The position numbers were made by a program, and so were the translations under genes. A DNA stretch of 64,000 nucleotides from Hanleya hanleyi (lineage: Eukaryota > Mollusca > Polyplacophora > Lepidopleurida > Hanleyidae). Positions 1-12,540 of this stretch are shown piece after piece (positions within the stretch are counted from its first letter, which is position 1; each line of letters begins with the position of its first letter). The notes beneath the pieces are model-generated. The model had not been told where the DNA came from. It searched no databases and was given only the letters and a program-made list of their open reading frames with translations. Location: assembly GCA_036873755.1 (NCBI GenBank), contig JAVTVY010025150.1:51170-115169 (forward strand). Reading direction: 5' to 3'.

Positions 1-2812
1 TATTTTGACCACTGAGTGCACCCAACGCGTGCGACCTTGCTGGACTGAGTGCATGTTGTTATGGTATCGAGAGCCGGAGTTTATTTATAGCTACAACATG
101 TTGTCAGATTCTGAATCTTTGGTACTGCATGTACCAAGCTCTTCCAGGCATTCATTTACGTTCTGCTTCGCGCCTCTCCATTTAGTGCTGTAAGGGTCTC
201 ACAGACTTTGCCAGAGTTGCCCCAAGGTCATCTGTTGCCACAGTAAACGAACATGACGACCGTCTAACAGGGCAAATTAATATCAGCTGCGATTCATCAA
301 TATATATTTCCGCACATGTAGTTCTAGGATTATTTGTCAAAAAGCTGCCTTCAAACAGTGTGACAGTGATGTTTTGAAATAAAAAATTTAATATATGTTG
401 AGTATATTTCAAGATAAATATACGTTTTGCGATCAGTAAAACAGTTAGACGGAACAGTTCTTGGTTTTTACAGGAATCCTGTAAAAAATGGCAAGACACG
501 TACAGGGGTAAATGCAGCGTAGCGCAAAGCACCCTGGGAGAGGATGTGCATGTACATGTAGGCCTATCTTCCGCCGCATGATGGCTTTCAGACAAACCAC
601 ACTCGCCGGGTTTTTTAACCACCGACCGATGCAAATCGAAGTGATATACCTTTAGTAATATAATGACGGAACTGTGTCGATGTGGTGTATATATGCACAC
701 TTTGGAGTTTGACAATAATAAACAAGTCAGTTATTGAAGTACAGACGGTCTTGGTTGACCCAATCTTTCAAGCTCGGGTATAAACGAAGTGAATTGAGAA
801 TTACTCAGTCCACTGGAGTAAAACTAACGTGTCAGGTTTGATGAATATATCTTATTGCCCAGATCATTGAGGAGATTCTTGGCTTTTGAAGCAGAATAAT
901 CGTCCTTGAGATGTATATGAGAGTCAAGAAGAAAAGCAACAAAATTGTTCTTACGTTTTCAAACATTTCATGGTAAACGAAAATTTAGCATCAATGCATA
1001 AATAGCCAGTCAAAACAGCTATTCTACCTGGGACAGCTGCAGCTATTAATAGGTTGTCAAGGGAGATAACCTACTACAAGCATTCTTGCTCTACCAACAC
1101 AGTGGAATAGCACAGCTGAGGCAACTGCGTGATCACTAAATAGCTCAACCTTCGGCGAGTGAAAAAATATCTCCTCGCCAACCTGGCGAATAATTTGTTA
1201 TGTCTGGTAGCCAACTGGCTAAGGAAAAAAAATTTAAATTTCGACCACTGCAAACCCAGGACAGCAGCAGAACAATCAATGTTGCAGCCCCAGGACAGAA
1301 TCAGAAAAGTCAGTGCTGCAGCCCCAGAACAGCAGCAGAACAATCCGGGTTGCAGCTCCAGGACAGCAGCAGACAATCAGTGTTGCAAACCCAGGACAGC
1401 AACAGACAATCAGTGTTGCAGCCCTGGGACAGCAGCATACAATCAGGGCTGCAGCCCCTGTACAGCAGCATACAGTCAGTGTTGCAGCCCCAGGACAACA
1501 GAAAATTAGGGTTTCAGCCCCTGGACAGCAACAGACAATGATGGTTGCAACCCCAGGACAGTAACTGATAATCAGTGTAGCAACTCCTGGACAACAGCAT
1601 ACAATCAGTGTTGCCGCCCTAGGACAACAGAAAATCAGGGTTTCAGCCCCTGGACAGCAACAGACAATCAGGGCAGCAGCCCCAGGACAGCAGCAGAGAA
1701 TCAGTGTTGCAGTCCCAGGACAGCAGCAGACAATCAGTGTTACAGTCCAAGGACAGCAACAGACAATCAGGGTTGCAGCCCCAGGACAGCATCAGACAAT
1801 CAGTGTTACAGCCCAAGGATAGCAACAGTAAATCAGGGTTGCAGTCCCAGGATGACAGCAGCAGACAATCAGTGTTCCAGTCACAGGATGACAGCAGCAG
1901 ACAATCAGTGCTACAGTCCCAGGATAGCAACAGACAATCAGGATTGCAGTCCCAGGACAGCAGCAGACAATCAGTGTTACAGTCCCAGGATAGCAACAGA
2001 CAGTCAGGGTTGCAGCCCCAGGACAGCAGCATACAATCAGTGTGCAGTCCCAGGACAGCAGCAGACAATCAGTGTTGCAGTCCCAGGACAGCAGCAGACA
2101 ATCAGTTTTAATCTGTGTTGCAGTATCTTGTCAGTGAGATAACCTACAGTTCGCAGTTAAACCTAGAATACTTTGTATTTTGCCAGATGAAAATTTTTAT
2201 AAATCATGCAGTTTTATATTAATTATTTAGGAAATAATGTTTTCATAGGCGTGCTCAATAGTTATTTGACACATGGTTAGGTATGGGGAAGTTTTAGGGC
2301 AAGGGCTATAGCACTACTTAAAATGATTATCAACAATGATTAGAACCAAAGGTTGAAAAATAGTGTAAAATTTGTTAACCTTTCTCTCCTATTTGCCATG
2401 TTTGTTACAATATTCTTCATGTGTGCCAATTGGCAACGTGCCAAGTTCAATGGACAAGTTTCCATGTATATGGTCACTCACTGGGGAGTGATTCTCCCAC
2501 CAGACTGTGAAACATACATTGATTATGTCTATTTGTGTCACTTTGTTAATCAATTTCATGATGGAAACAACAGTTAAAGATGAGATAGAAATTCCATCTG
2601 GTAATTTTATTCGTTTCTTTATTTAATTGTATGGAAGCAGACGGCATTTTTGACCATTCCTCACACGCCTTGTAAAATAGAATCTCCCAAATGAAAACCT
2701 GCATTTGACATGTGTATATTTCACACAACCGTGCTAAAACGTTCCAGATAGATGCATGGTTAACATTTCGTTTTAGGCACAAGTGTTATAGAGCAAGTGT
2801 TAGATAATTTAC
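1..2812 (-). other. WDR20 intron 2 (partial)
   Basis: This is the sequence downstream of exon 2 in the sense of the gene. It holds the 30 bp minisatellite at 1249-2107 and otherwise unremarkable AT-rich DNA. I searched for the next WDR20 exon on the minus strand and did not find it. The open frame at 182-715 on the minus strand has no recognisable motif and probably does not code. Confidence 0.6.
1249..2107 (+). repeat. 30 bp minisatellite, about 28 copies
   Basis: The unit approximates ccaggacagcagcagacaat plus cagtgttgca, with a period of 30 bp and occasional 3 bp variants. Because the period is a multiple of three, open frames persist in several frames on both strands. They look like 10-residue protein repeats (for example Q-D-S-S-R-Q-S-V-L-Q on plus and the L-L-L-S-W-D-C-N-x-D type on minus). 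No start context, splice signals or flanking homology support a protein, so I call it a minisatellite inside WDR20 intron 2. Confidence 0.9.
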
Positions 2813-2995
2813 CTCTTCATTACAAAGTTTGCTGAGTTCCTTCTTGATGGGGTCTATGAGCTGAATCTGACCAGCAGTAAAGCCCACGAGCAGTAACACG
2901 CTATCACTGGTAATGTTGAACTTATTAAAATCATGGCAGGTAGGAAAGGTGCCTCGGTATGCTCGTTTGTCGATGGGCTTCGTTAAATCTGCAGC
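2813..2995 (-). CDS. WDR20: WDR20 coding exon 2 (WD40-repeat protein 20)
   Basis: Conceptual translation of the minus strand gives 61 codons that closely match vertebrate WDR20 just after its first exon (seen: KPIDKRAYRGT, PTCHDFN, VGFTAGQIQLIDPIKKE). The exon has a polypyrimidine tract and AG acceptor at 2997-2996 and a GT donor (gtaaat) at 2812-2811. It is 183 bp, an exact codon multiple, and joins exon 1 in phase 0 at the conserved VRK/AADL junction. WDR20 is a WD40 propeller protein that binds and stimulates the deubiquitinases USP12 and USP46 together with WDR48 (family knowledge). The next exon, expected to begin near the RLIDKSRVTCVKW region, is not visible between 1 and 2812, so it must lie left of the window. 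The exon has no internal stop or frameshift, unlike nearly everything else coding here. Confidence 0.93.
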
Positions 2996-3451
2996 CTGAA
3001 AAATCAGAAATTAAATCAGTATCATAAAACAGATTCTGTGAAGATTCACTCCATGGCAATTCTGGGTAACTTGCTTTCACTAATCTTCAGTGCGACTTCA
3101 CTGAAAATGTTTTTAAAGGGCCTCAATTCCACTGCAACTGAACTTCATTCAGATTTCAGTCAAGGAAAATATCACAATAACAGAAATAGTTATGCTGCCC
3201 AAGCTCACCAATTTCTCACATAAAAGGAATATGAGGAGTTCAGTCCAGTGTAGTCTGTAGTTTTTAAGGAGAGGCCTCTCTATAACTCATCCAACTTTTC
3301 CCCCAGGCGAGTTATTGATCACCCTCCTGTAAAATGAAAATGTATCGGATAGTGTCACCAAGAGTGAATTACTACCGCAATACAGTGATCACTTTCACTA
3401 TAGAATCTGAATGTGTGGGAGACTGATCAACAGCTCTCGTAGTTTGAAAAA

Positions 3452-3552
3452 AAATATGGGGGAGTGATACCAAATATGGGGGAGTGATACCAAATATGGG
3501 GTGATACCAAATATGGGGGAGTGATACCAAATATGGGGGAGTGATACCAAAT
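3452..3552 (+). repeat. 20 bp minisatellite (tatgggggagtgataccaaa), five copies
   Basis: There are five head-to-tail copies of a 20 bp unit, one shortened to 15 bp. It is a simple tandem repeat just inside WDR20 intron 1. Confidence 0.9.
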
Positions 3553-4728
3553 AAGACAATCAGTCTCGCAATAGAACATCTAATAGAGTGATCGACTGCC
3601 ACTGATCGCCTGAATCCTCACGTACCAGCAATGTTCAGTATAGAAGCTCTAGATGACGTGCTCACCTGGTGACCTTCATCGTGTAATCAGCCTAAATCAT
3701 TCCTAAGTGTTCACAATGGAGAGTAGTAGTCCATCATATATATTACACGTAGTAGTTTGCTTATGACCCGGCCCCAATTTTGCACCCCCTCCTCCCTGAC
3801 CGATGATTCATTTACACAAGCTGTTTTAGCTTATTTATGCTGCCAAGTTCATTCATGATTCAAACATTGACAATGATATATTTATATATTCTGCAAACAG
3901 AATTAACATTTCACAGGTCGGCTGGATTCAACACATTACCTCGTGCCCAACTAAAAATATGAATAAAAATAAAATCCACCCACTCTTCCCCTCCACAGTT
4001 GATAAAGAAGAATTAAGTTTAATGAGCCTCACGACTGGTCCGAAGTGTGAACAAATTTGATAGTTGGTTATGACCAAAACTTGTATGGCGAGTCCCCAAT
4101 GAGGCAGGATAGACCAAACCATACATGGGCTATGGCACAACATTAATTTTAGGTCATAGTGATGATAATGGATTACCGTCATTTTGTCCATTCGCCATGT
4201 GGTCATATGTTACTATCATATCTTTTCACAAATGGGACCAATCATAACCGGCACTGTGGACTATTCTCCAATGTGGAAAATTACATATTTTCGAGACTGA
4301 TGCAAGAAGGCCTAAATCATATCCAAGAGAGCAGTGGACTGCTTACATGTGCGGTCATTCTCTCATGACAAAGCCTGGGACTATGTGTATCACTATCACT
4401 ATTATACATGTCCTTTCCCTTAAAATAATTCCTTATTCGGCTGCATAATTGGGTAGTGATAAATATCATGGTTCATTACATAAAATAAATTCCTCTTCTG
4501 GTCTGAAAATAATAACTTAGATCTGAACGGTACCCAACACTGATAGCAGTAGCAGGTGCACTGAGATGCAGTTCGTGTAGCAGTTCATTCATTCTCTCTT
4601 TTCCCTATCTCTTTAGCCCAGAAAATAATTGTTCAATCTAAAGTTGCAAAAACTATCATAGATATAAGCATAAATGGTCCTTTCTTGAAAATGAAATTGA
4701 TCCATATTGATCATATTCACACCAATTA

Positions 4729-5046
4729 GGGAGCGTAGCAAAAATCGGAACGTTCCAACGGAACATTTGCGTCGAGTATTGGATGCAACCATGTTCCATT
4801 TTCAGCTACTGGAATGTTCCACATTAGAGAAACGTTCCCCTTGAAAGTTCTGCACAGAGGGAATGTTGTTTTAGATACTAGAATGTTCGGGTGCATCAAA
4901 ACGTTCAGGTGATTCAGAATGTTCGGGTGCCTTCATGCGAAAGTGGAACGTTCCTGACGAACGTATCGAGTTACTGGAACGCTCAACAGTGGGCATTCCC
5001 TTGTTCCACTGGTACAAAAATCGTGTTCCGATTTTGCTACGCTCCC
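4729..5046. mobile_element. 318 bp MITE, PIF/Harbinger type, TSD TTA
   Basis: The terminal inverted repeats read gggagcgtagcaaaaatcgg at the left and the near-exact complement at the right (cgattttgctacgctccc). They are flanked on both sides by TTA (4726-4728 and 5047-5049), the 3 bp TWA-type duplication of PIF/Harbinger elements. The interior carries no ORF of note and is dense in GAACGTTCC / GGAATGTTCC-like palindromes. It lies in WDR20 intron 1. Confidence 0.75.
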
Positions 5047-7825
5047 TTATCAATAGTTACAAACCCAGCCCCAAGTTTAAGAGATGGAGAAGAGAGAATG
5101 AATGAACCGTTATGAGAATCATATCCCAGTGCACCTGCCGGCGCTATCTGCGCAGCTCTTTGTTAAAGGATTAACTTGAATTTTATGCAAATTTGTACTG
5201 TATGTGTAATCTGCAGAATATCAAAGGCATGACGATAGTCGTTGAGAACTCACACAATGAAAGCGATTCTACTATAATTACAGCTACATGTGTAATTGAT
5301 TACAACCTCCCATAATTAGTTGTAGTGGATCAAGTTAGAAAATGAGACTGGTACTTTGATGTAGACTATTACAGTACAGTTGCCTGTAAGTCCTTGAATT
5401 GGTAAAGACCAATATCATACAGGTATCAATAGCACTATCCTGCCTTACTCTTAGATCATTATCGTATGAATGAATGTGGTGAATGCTTTACGAAGTCCGT
5501 TTTCTCACCCAAACATCCTTGGGTGATCAAATTATTTCAAACGGAAGGTTGACAAGAAAAACCGGACCTCATTTAACAGTGTTTCTTCTGCATTTTACAG
5601 TGATCAAATTCATCATATTTCGAGGCAAAATCTGGGGGTGATTGAATGTTGACAGGGTGAATTAATCCACCTTTCCCAATTTAATTGAAGGACCAAAGGG
5701 TACATCGTTTACACTGACGAATAATTCCAGAATTAACTTTTCGTACTTTCTCTCTCCTTCCTATCCTACAGTATAATGAGAATATAATGGCTAGACTTTC
5801 CTGGACTACATCTAGTGAGATAATTTGATACATATTTACACCAAAAACTCTGCACCATGCTGTAGATACAGGCAGGAGTGGAAGATTACAAACCACAAAT
5901 TTACACTGTGAATCACACATCAATGCACCGTGTGGTCAGGCAAACCTATTTTCTAAGAATTAAAGTGGGACAGGGAGCTATTAGAGCAGTCACCCAATGA
6001 ATTAACACAATAAACCAACAAATTAATAATATGGTACACATGTACAGTAGAATGACATTGTGTGCCAATACATGTACAGGAGGGTGGTCTCAATGACACA
6101 GTATATTACACCAGGACCCTTCTCAATACATGTAAGCCTGCATCACAACTCCACCAGTAATTCATGTGGCTGTGATATCTATGTCAATATATGAATGGAG
6201 GACAATTGGGGACATGATCATACCATATGTGCCAGGGAGAATGTCAGAGCGGCCCGGGTGTATAATGTATCCATGTGGAGAGTAGAATCATGCCATGACG
6301 CATGTTGAACACATGGGTTCGTCACAGGACACAAGAAGTGTAACGATCAACCAACAATGCATTACACCAACATATTTTTTTACACCCGATAATATATGTC
6401 ACAAAAAGAGAATTTATTTCTCTAATATAATAATACAAGATAATATGAACTCGCCATAAGAGAATTAGTTAAATGTAATAATCTGATAACAGATGTATCA
6501 GCTATTTAAAACATATCACAGACAGTAGTACCACCTCGGGATGCGAAACAATTATAAGTTTACGAGGGCCTACTTGCAAAGACAATTTGATATACACTTG
6601 TACGACACTAACAATGAGACCTTGCCATGAGAAAATGAAGGCGGGCTTTCAAATGCTCTCCTGGATCGGATTTTCTTGGTGAGCAGGAGAGCAAATGGAC
6701 AAGAGTTCAATGTTAAACAATGCAAATATAATGAGGATTTAGGGGAGCAATAATCTACTCTCCTAAAATTCATTTCAGGTGAGAGGGAGGTGAGCTTGAG
6801 CTTCTAGCAGATCAACCCTCATGGTGAAGCCTGAAAATAATTTATATCCAATGATTTTTAGGATGACATTTTCTTGGTGAAGCACACTAATATACTAGTG
6901 CCAGCCAGTCCCATGCGAGATGAACATGCGCACTCAGATTTTGAAAATAATGTCCAAAATATATGCTGACAAACTTCAACATTAATCAACGTGCTTCAGG
7001 TCACCCACAGTTGTAGATCTATACAGTCTGTATCTGACTAGCAAACTTCCGAAATTTCTACGGCTGTTGGGTCTACCTGTACATTTATATTCTCACTTAC
7101 CTTGACAACACAGTAGCAGAAGACAGAGTATTTGCTATCAAGGGTAGGCTTCCTTAATAAATATATGCCCCATTATTAATACAACATGCAAACACAGGTG
7201 ATAGGATTTCCACCAGTGACACTACTACGTAATTCATGAGCCATGATGTAATTGGGCTGCCATCAAATATACACATACGTGCAAACCTTCAATACAGACA
7301 GCCAGCCATGTTTAATCATAAATGTCTGCTGTGTTTGCATACAGATCTTGATCAAGGCCCTTGATTACAGGTGTAGCAAGTACATAATACATCAGCAGAT
7401 CAGGATTCAGTTATAAAACGATGACACTTATTTCATGTCTAATCTACTGATTGAAATCTGATAAAACACTTGTAAAATGTTAACTGCGGTTTGTTTGTAG
7501 ATACAGGTAAGAAACAATGAATCACTAGAATGAATAATTATACATGTATCTATTAGAAATGTAAATAAAGAACATGGCAGTGTGACTAACGTCACAGGAC
7601 CCAAAAAGTAGGGTTTGATATGATTTGAGTGTGTACTTGAGAGATGACTTGGGGGCCCTATGTGCTACCTTGAGAGAATTTATAATTATATAGCAGTCTC
7701 TAATTGACAGTGGGTACTATTAACTTTCCCAGATGTCACCGCTGGTGAGTCATTAGCGTAGCAACTATTATAGCCATCAGTTCCTATTACCCTGGACACT
7801 TATCAGCCCAGCAGTATAGCACAAG

Positions 7826-7871
7826 GTCACCCATCCAAGTCTTGACCGGGTTCAAAGTCGCTTAACTTAGC
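7826..7871 (-). repeat. 5S rRNA-like fragment, probably SINE-derived
   Basis: On the minus strand this segment resembles the 3' half of 5S rRNA around its internal promoter. It keeps a cttggatgggtgac-like block and a GCTTAAC/CTAAG-like box, with substitutions in between. It is far too short for a 5S gene. A 5S-headed SINE or a processed fragment is more likely. Confidence 0.4.
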
Positions 7872-8348
7872 TGTTTTTACAAGAACCGGTGTCTCCAACA
7901 TCATATGTACCATGACATTACTGAGCCAGTTGTTATATAGTAAAAGTGGTATGCTCGCACATTTGATCAGATTTATTTTTTTCCCCCCCGAGTTGTCAGT
8001 GCTATGCTACTGTAGCCCAGGAAATTCAGGACAAGTAATTTTTTTCTTGTTTTGGGGCCATATGATTAGAAACCAACTCTGAGTACTGTACCTGTATAGA
8101 TAGGATAATTGTGGTCACTACCTAAACACCTGTAAGTCTGTAGTAATAAGATCAGAGACCTGTCGGAGGAGCTGTATGATTTATAGTGATCAGGACGGTC
8201 AGTAATGCCATAGTGTAAACAAAAACCATTATGGTGAGAGGATCAACCATGACAGTATAATTCCACTGATAGAGAAAACAAGCATGCACATATGGTGAAG
8301 ATATTGTAAGCACCACACCCTTGACTATCTACAATCCCTGATGGTATT

Positions 8349-9257
8349 CAGGGCTCTCATGGAAAAAATGAAGGCGAGTGACTTAAGCTCAGGTCACTCG
8401 CCTGAATTTAAGCTCAGGCAAGTAATTCCTGAGGCGAGTGAAATGCTACCGTAAAATTACTTCTACAACTAGAATCTTAAAATTATAGAGACTGACAAAA
8501 ATTGTATGTTTTTTTCAAGTCAAAACCTTTACTGCAACTGAACCAATTACACAAACAGTATTTTAGGTACGTTGATAGTTCTATCGGCTTTCCTTTGGGA
8601 TTCTACATCATGCAATTTTCCGCTAACAGCTTGCTAACAGTGACAAAATTGTCAGGAACGAAATGAAAAGGCGTGCTTGACACCGGAATTGCGTGAGAGC
8701 AATGAAAAGCATGGACTTGATCGTGGGACGAAAGTCCGCGTAACAGCGAGAGTAAATCAAAATCAGAAATTAATGCTTAAAACGGAGTGATGTAATGTTA
8801 AACAAAATCGGAAACTAATGTTTAAAACGGCGTGATACCATGGTGGTTTGAGCCGTGGTGTTTGATGGATTTTATATTTGTAGAAATCATAACCCACGTC
8901 TCAAAACGTGTCTGTATGGAAATACAAGGGAGGCAACCAGTCTACCCATAACGGATCTGTAATTTCGTTCCGACACAGGGTTATACTTTTTGCACAAACA
9001 CATGAAGCGGAAACGGCAGGAGGCCTTCCGAAATTGCTGAACAAGAAGATCTTTACAAAACAACGAATTTTATGACAGCTGAAGATGTCATTAAATTTTA
9101 TTCTGACCTATGAAACATGCCAATGATGAACAACAAGATATTTTGGAAGCCAAGAACTTGACAGCAACAGCTGAAGACGTCATTAAATTTTATTTTTTTA
9201 TTTCAGGCGAGCGAGAGGCGCGCGCGAGTGATCGCTCGCCTCTCCTGGAGAGCCCTG
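8349..9257. mobile_element. 909 bp hAT-like non-autonomous element, CAGGGCTCTC ends
   Basis: The left end cagggctctc and right end gagagccctg are exact inverted repeats, and both flanks carry gtatt (5 bp). The subterminal regions also pair, with gaaggcgagtgac-like sequence near each end. Inside, a 28 bp stretch (acagctgaagaygtcattaa...) occurs twice, at about 9073 and 9168. No transposase frame is visible. CAGGG termini with 5 bp duplications fit the hAT superfamily (some groups use 5 or 6 bp instead of 8). Confidence 0.65.
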
Positions 9258-9573
9258 GTATTTGCCAATACAACATGAATCTTCAAGACTACGTTAACCA
9301 GTGTTAATGGCCAGAGACCTATTTACAGCTCACTTGTCCATTGGGCATGTTGGAAAGGCGAGTTGAAATTTGAGTCGATCATGCGAAAAAATGAAACTAC
9401 ATGTACATGTACAACCAAGATCAGGAACAAGAGCAAGTTATGGGCTGCAATATATGCCCTGCACTGTATTACTTTAGTCTGACGTGGAGATCCCAACCAC
9501 GATCCCTTGAGATATTGCACTGCAATAACTACAATATGAACTTGATAAAATAGGCCAAGGTCAGTCAAATTGA

Positions 9574-9700
9574 GATTTGGTTTAATGTCACACTCAAGTT
9601 TGTTTCACTCATATGGTGACGTGAACGCATGCCGGTTCAGCGGTGTGAGGCAAGCTTTCACCAGCGAAATGCCTTAGACCACTCGGCCACCGAGGGCCCC
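9574..9700 (-). mobile_element. 127 bp tRNA-derived SINE with 11 bp TSD
   Basis: The minus strand starts with a Ser/Leu-tRNA-like head (gtggccgagtggtctaaggc, a good pol III A box) and runs to a tail ending in attaaaccaaatc. A perfect 11 bp duplication agtcaaattga flanks it at 9563-9573 and 9701-9711, showing target-primed insertion that is not very old. The B box is degenerate. The related tail sequence (tttaatgtcrcrytca) recurs near 10497. Confidence 0.75.
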
Positions 9701-10000
9701 AGTCAAATTGAACAGGTTTCAAGTCAATCACCAGTTACATATGAAGTACAAATTTGAAGAGCCTAGATGCAGATAAAATGTCACGGTCAGTCATCTTCAA
9801 TAGGCTTCAGGCCAATGCATATATTCTATGAATTTGGAATGCCTGACAATAATACTTCAAGAGATATTCAGTTAACAAGTAAGACTGACCGGATGCCAGA
9901 CAACACAGACCTTTGACCACAATTGGTAGAGAGTGTAAAATCAATAGCTTCCTTCGACATGACAATGCACATCTTCGAACTGTACAAAAAGCATCAACAT

Positions 10001-10195
10001 AACAATTTTCAATGATTACTGATTTTCGGCCACAGTGACCTTGACCTTTGATCTCAAAATGAATAAGGTTCCACTTTGCCCCATGGGATACATATACCTT
10101 AAGTTTGGTACCAATTCATGACCTGGAAATGGAGATAACACACAGCTTACAAAAAGTCAACAGACGGACAGAAATCGTGATCGCAAAATACGACC
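10001..10195 (+). repeat. Dispersed repeat, copy 1 (pairs with 12197-12397)
   Basis: The two copies share blocks such as aacaattttcaatgat, gtgaccttgacctttgatct/acc, cccatgggat/taa and gaaatcgtgatcgcaa in the same order and orientation, at perhaps 75-80% identity by eye. It is an old interspersed repeat with no coding capacity. Confidence 0.7.
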
Positions 10196-10916
10196 ATCTG
10201 TAGAAGGGCGTATAAAAACTAAGGAATGAATCGGGGTATCACATTCAGGCAAACTGTGATTTTTACATCATGAATCATGCTATCCTGGCCAACATACTGG
10301 AATGGGCGAGCTGAAATCTTGGGGAAAATGGAGAAATTGAAACTCTCCCAGATCCCCTCTGATAACCAATGATCGTACAGTCACATAAAATATGGTAGTG
10401 TTGATCAGATATTAATTTATTCAGATTGAAGTGGGAGCAGTTTTGTTTGTCAAGAATCTGTAGATGAATTAACTGGAGAGAGAGAGAAAATTAAGGTTTA
10501 ATGTCGCGTTCAGCTATATGAAACAGAATTAACTGATCGAGACAGAACGCTACTGCAACCTATTGGTTGGAACGTAAGATCTATGTTAGAACTGGTGAGG
10601 ACATATATGCAGGACAAAAATGATGGTGCCAGATAATGCATCTGCAACTATTCTGGTCGTATTTTGTGATTAAACTGTATAAGTTCTAGGAAAATGGCTG
10701 TGTCCGCCAGACTGAGCCAATTGCCTAGAGAAACATTGTTGTGTGGAACAGAGGTTCAGTCTCTCGAGTTTGTAAAATCGGAATGTTGACCACTCTCCTG
10801 GAATCCGTTTCACGTGATTGATGTGAGAGTGATCACACTCTCCAATATCACTGTTCATTGAGCTTCCTCTGACCCCTGGCCACGCGACAACAGATAATAC
10901 ATTGTACACTTATTAA

Positions 10917-11066
10917 CTTGTGACGGAGTCAATATCATGAAACCTGGACCCGAGGTCAGACTTGGCAAAGCAGACCTGACCGAGGCCGCAGGCCGAGGTC
11001 AGGTCGCTTTGGCCAAGTCTGGCCAAGGGTCCAGGTTTCATGATATTGACTCTGTCACAAGTTTAC
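10917..11066. repeat. 150 bp imperfect palindrome (foldback)
   Basis: The left arm acttgtgacggagtcaatat plus catgaaacctgg is mirrored by ccaggtttcatg plus atattgactctgtcacaagt on the right. Between them is a second nested inverted repeat (gaggtcagacttggc... with gccaagtctggcc) around a GC-rich centre. It could extrude a long hairpin. It sits about 0.5 kb downstream, in the sense of the minus strand, of the Crypton-like exon and might be that element's end. Confidence 0.75.
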
Positions 11067-11541
11067 AAGTGTTTTATTATACCGAATTTATTAAATGCAG
11101 TGAATTATCGCTATGACACCAGACTAGCGCATGGTACTATTATTACTCTTTTTCAAAAACGCTGTTTGGCGAATACTTGCTGTCATGCAGCTGTGTGTTA
11201 TCGGAAATAAGACACACAGATACAATTTTGTGAATAGTTCATGGATAAATCTACAAAGCTGCTTCCAATCTGGCTAGAATAATACTGACAATTTAAAGTT
11301 TCAGAAGCGTTTCACAAACCCTGGGTGTTTTGATACAATGTAGCCACTGGCTTCACACACTTCGTTCATAAATCCTATTTAGGTCATGGTAAACTCATTT
11401 GATTGGGTGACATCGACCGCGTAAATTTACTCCAGTTTTGAGATGAGAATGAAATGGATTACTCGGGCAGTGCAGATAGAAATTACATATAACAAATTAT
11501 TCTAACTCTTGAATATTCAGGAGACCGAAACGTATGCTTAC

Positions 11542-11790
11542 CATCGACGAACGAGAGTATTTATCTCCATCCTTCTTTCTCAACTCAGCAAAGAGTTTGA
11601 AGAGGAATTCACCAATTAGTTGTTCTTTCGTTATCGACGAAAGAATATCGAAATTAATATCTTTTGCTTGACAGTAGACCCGTAATATTGAGACGCCTGT
11701 ATAACATTTTTTGCGTTCTTACTGTCCCTAGTTTGTAATAGTTCTTGTAGTTTTCATCGTACAATCTACGAAGCGACCACCGTCAGCCAT
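11542..11790 (-). pseudogene. Decayed exon resembling a Crypton/KCTD1-like (DUF3504) protein
   Basis: From an ATG at 11790 the minus strand gives a short MADGGRFVD start, then a stop. After a frame change it gives an open stretch that includes YCQAKDINFD and ELRKKDGDKYSRSSM and ends at a good donor (ATG|gtaagc, donor 11541-11540). This order, an N-terminal helical segment followed by ELRKKDG.KYSRSS at an exon boundary, matches the first exon of many invertebrate genes with Crypton-type tyrosine-recombinase homology (from memory, not a search). The stops and frame changes mean it is dead. No catalytic exon was found downstream. Confidence 0.45.
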
Positions 11791-12196
11791 GTTGCAGACA
11801 GACGGTACTTGTAAACAGTGACCACGTGATCACAATATTGACTCCGGACCTCACGCGCTCCGCCTGACACATAAACAGCTGGGTCAGTGATTGAAAAATA
11901 TTGACTCGTGGCTGGGTAAAGTTTGACCAATGAAATATCAGAAAACCCTCATGAATATTCAAGAGGTATAATAATGTATATTATTATAGACTGTCTTTGG
12001 CTGGGGTCAGAGAATTATAACTTCAAAGGACTACAAATGATGAAAATCACGAGGTTGCGCTGGTACCCTTGTCCCAGTAAAAGAATTCTATAAAAATCAT
12101 CTGGTCATTTCATTACGCTAACCTCACACCAATGGATTACTGTATAATTTCTGAACATGCCCACATCGAATCTGAACTGTATTTACAGCATAAACA

Positions 12197-12397
12197 CAAC
12201 AATTTTCAATGATGTACTGTATTTTCAATAACAGTAACCTTGACCTTTTGACCACAAAACAAATACGATTCCTCTTTGACCCATGGGTAAGGTATATCCA
12301 AAGTTAGGTACCAATCCATGACATGGAACTGGAGAGAGTTAACAGACCAACGGACAAATATACACACGAGTGAAAATCGTGATCGCAATATACAACC
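12197..12397 (+). repeat. Dispersed repeat, copy 2 (pairs with 10001-10195)
   Basis: This is the same family and orientation as copy 1. Conserved blocks include the ttgacctttt region, cccatgggtaa, ggtaccaatccatgacatgg and aaaatcgtgatcgcaa. Confidence 0.7.
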
Positions 12398-12540
12398 TAA
12401 TCTATTGCATATAGAAATAATCCAATATTGTTGTTGAAGTGACAATCATCATGACACTCTGACATGATGCGAAAGTGGAACTATCGTAAAACAGCCCCAT
12501 AATAATGACAAGAACAAACTCCGCAAAAACCGTCTACATG

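Noticed and set aside
182..715. WDR20 exon 3 or another host exon on the minus strand
   Set aside because: The 177-codon frame lacks the expected conserved WDR20 residues and any WD40 pattern.
1074..2142. Gln/Ser-rich and Trp/Cys-rich proteins on both strands
   Set aside because: All arise from one 30 bp tandem repeat whose length is a multiple of three. No splice or homology support.
7826..7871. A real 5S rRNA gene
   Set aside because: Only about 45 bp with substitutions; no full 120 bp gene, so only a fragment or SINE head.
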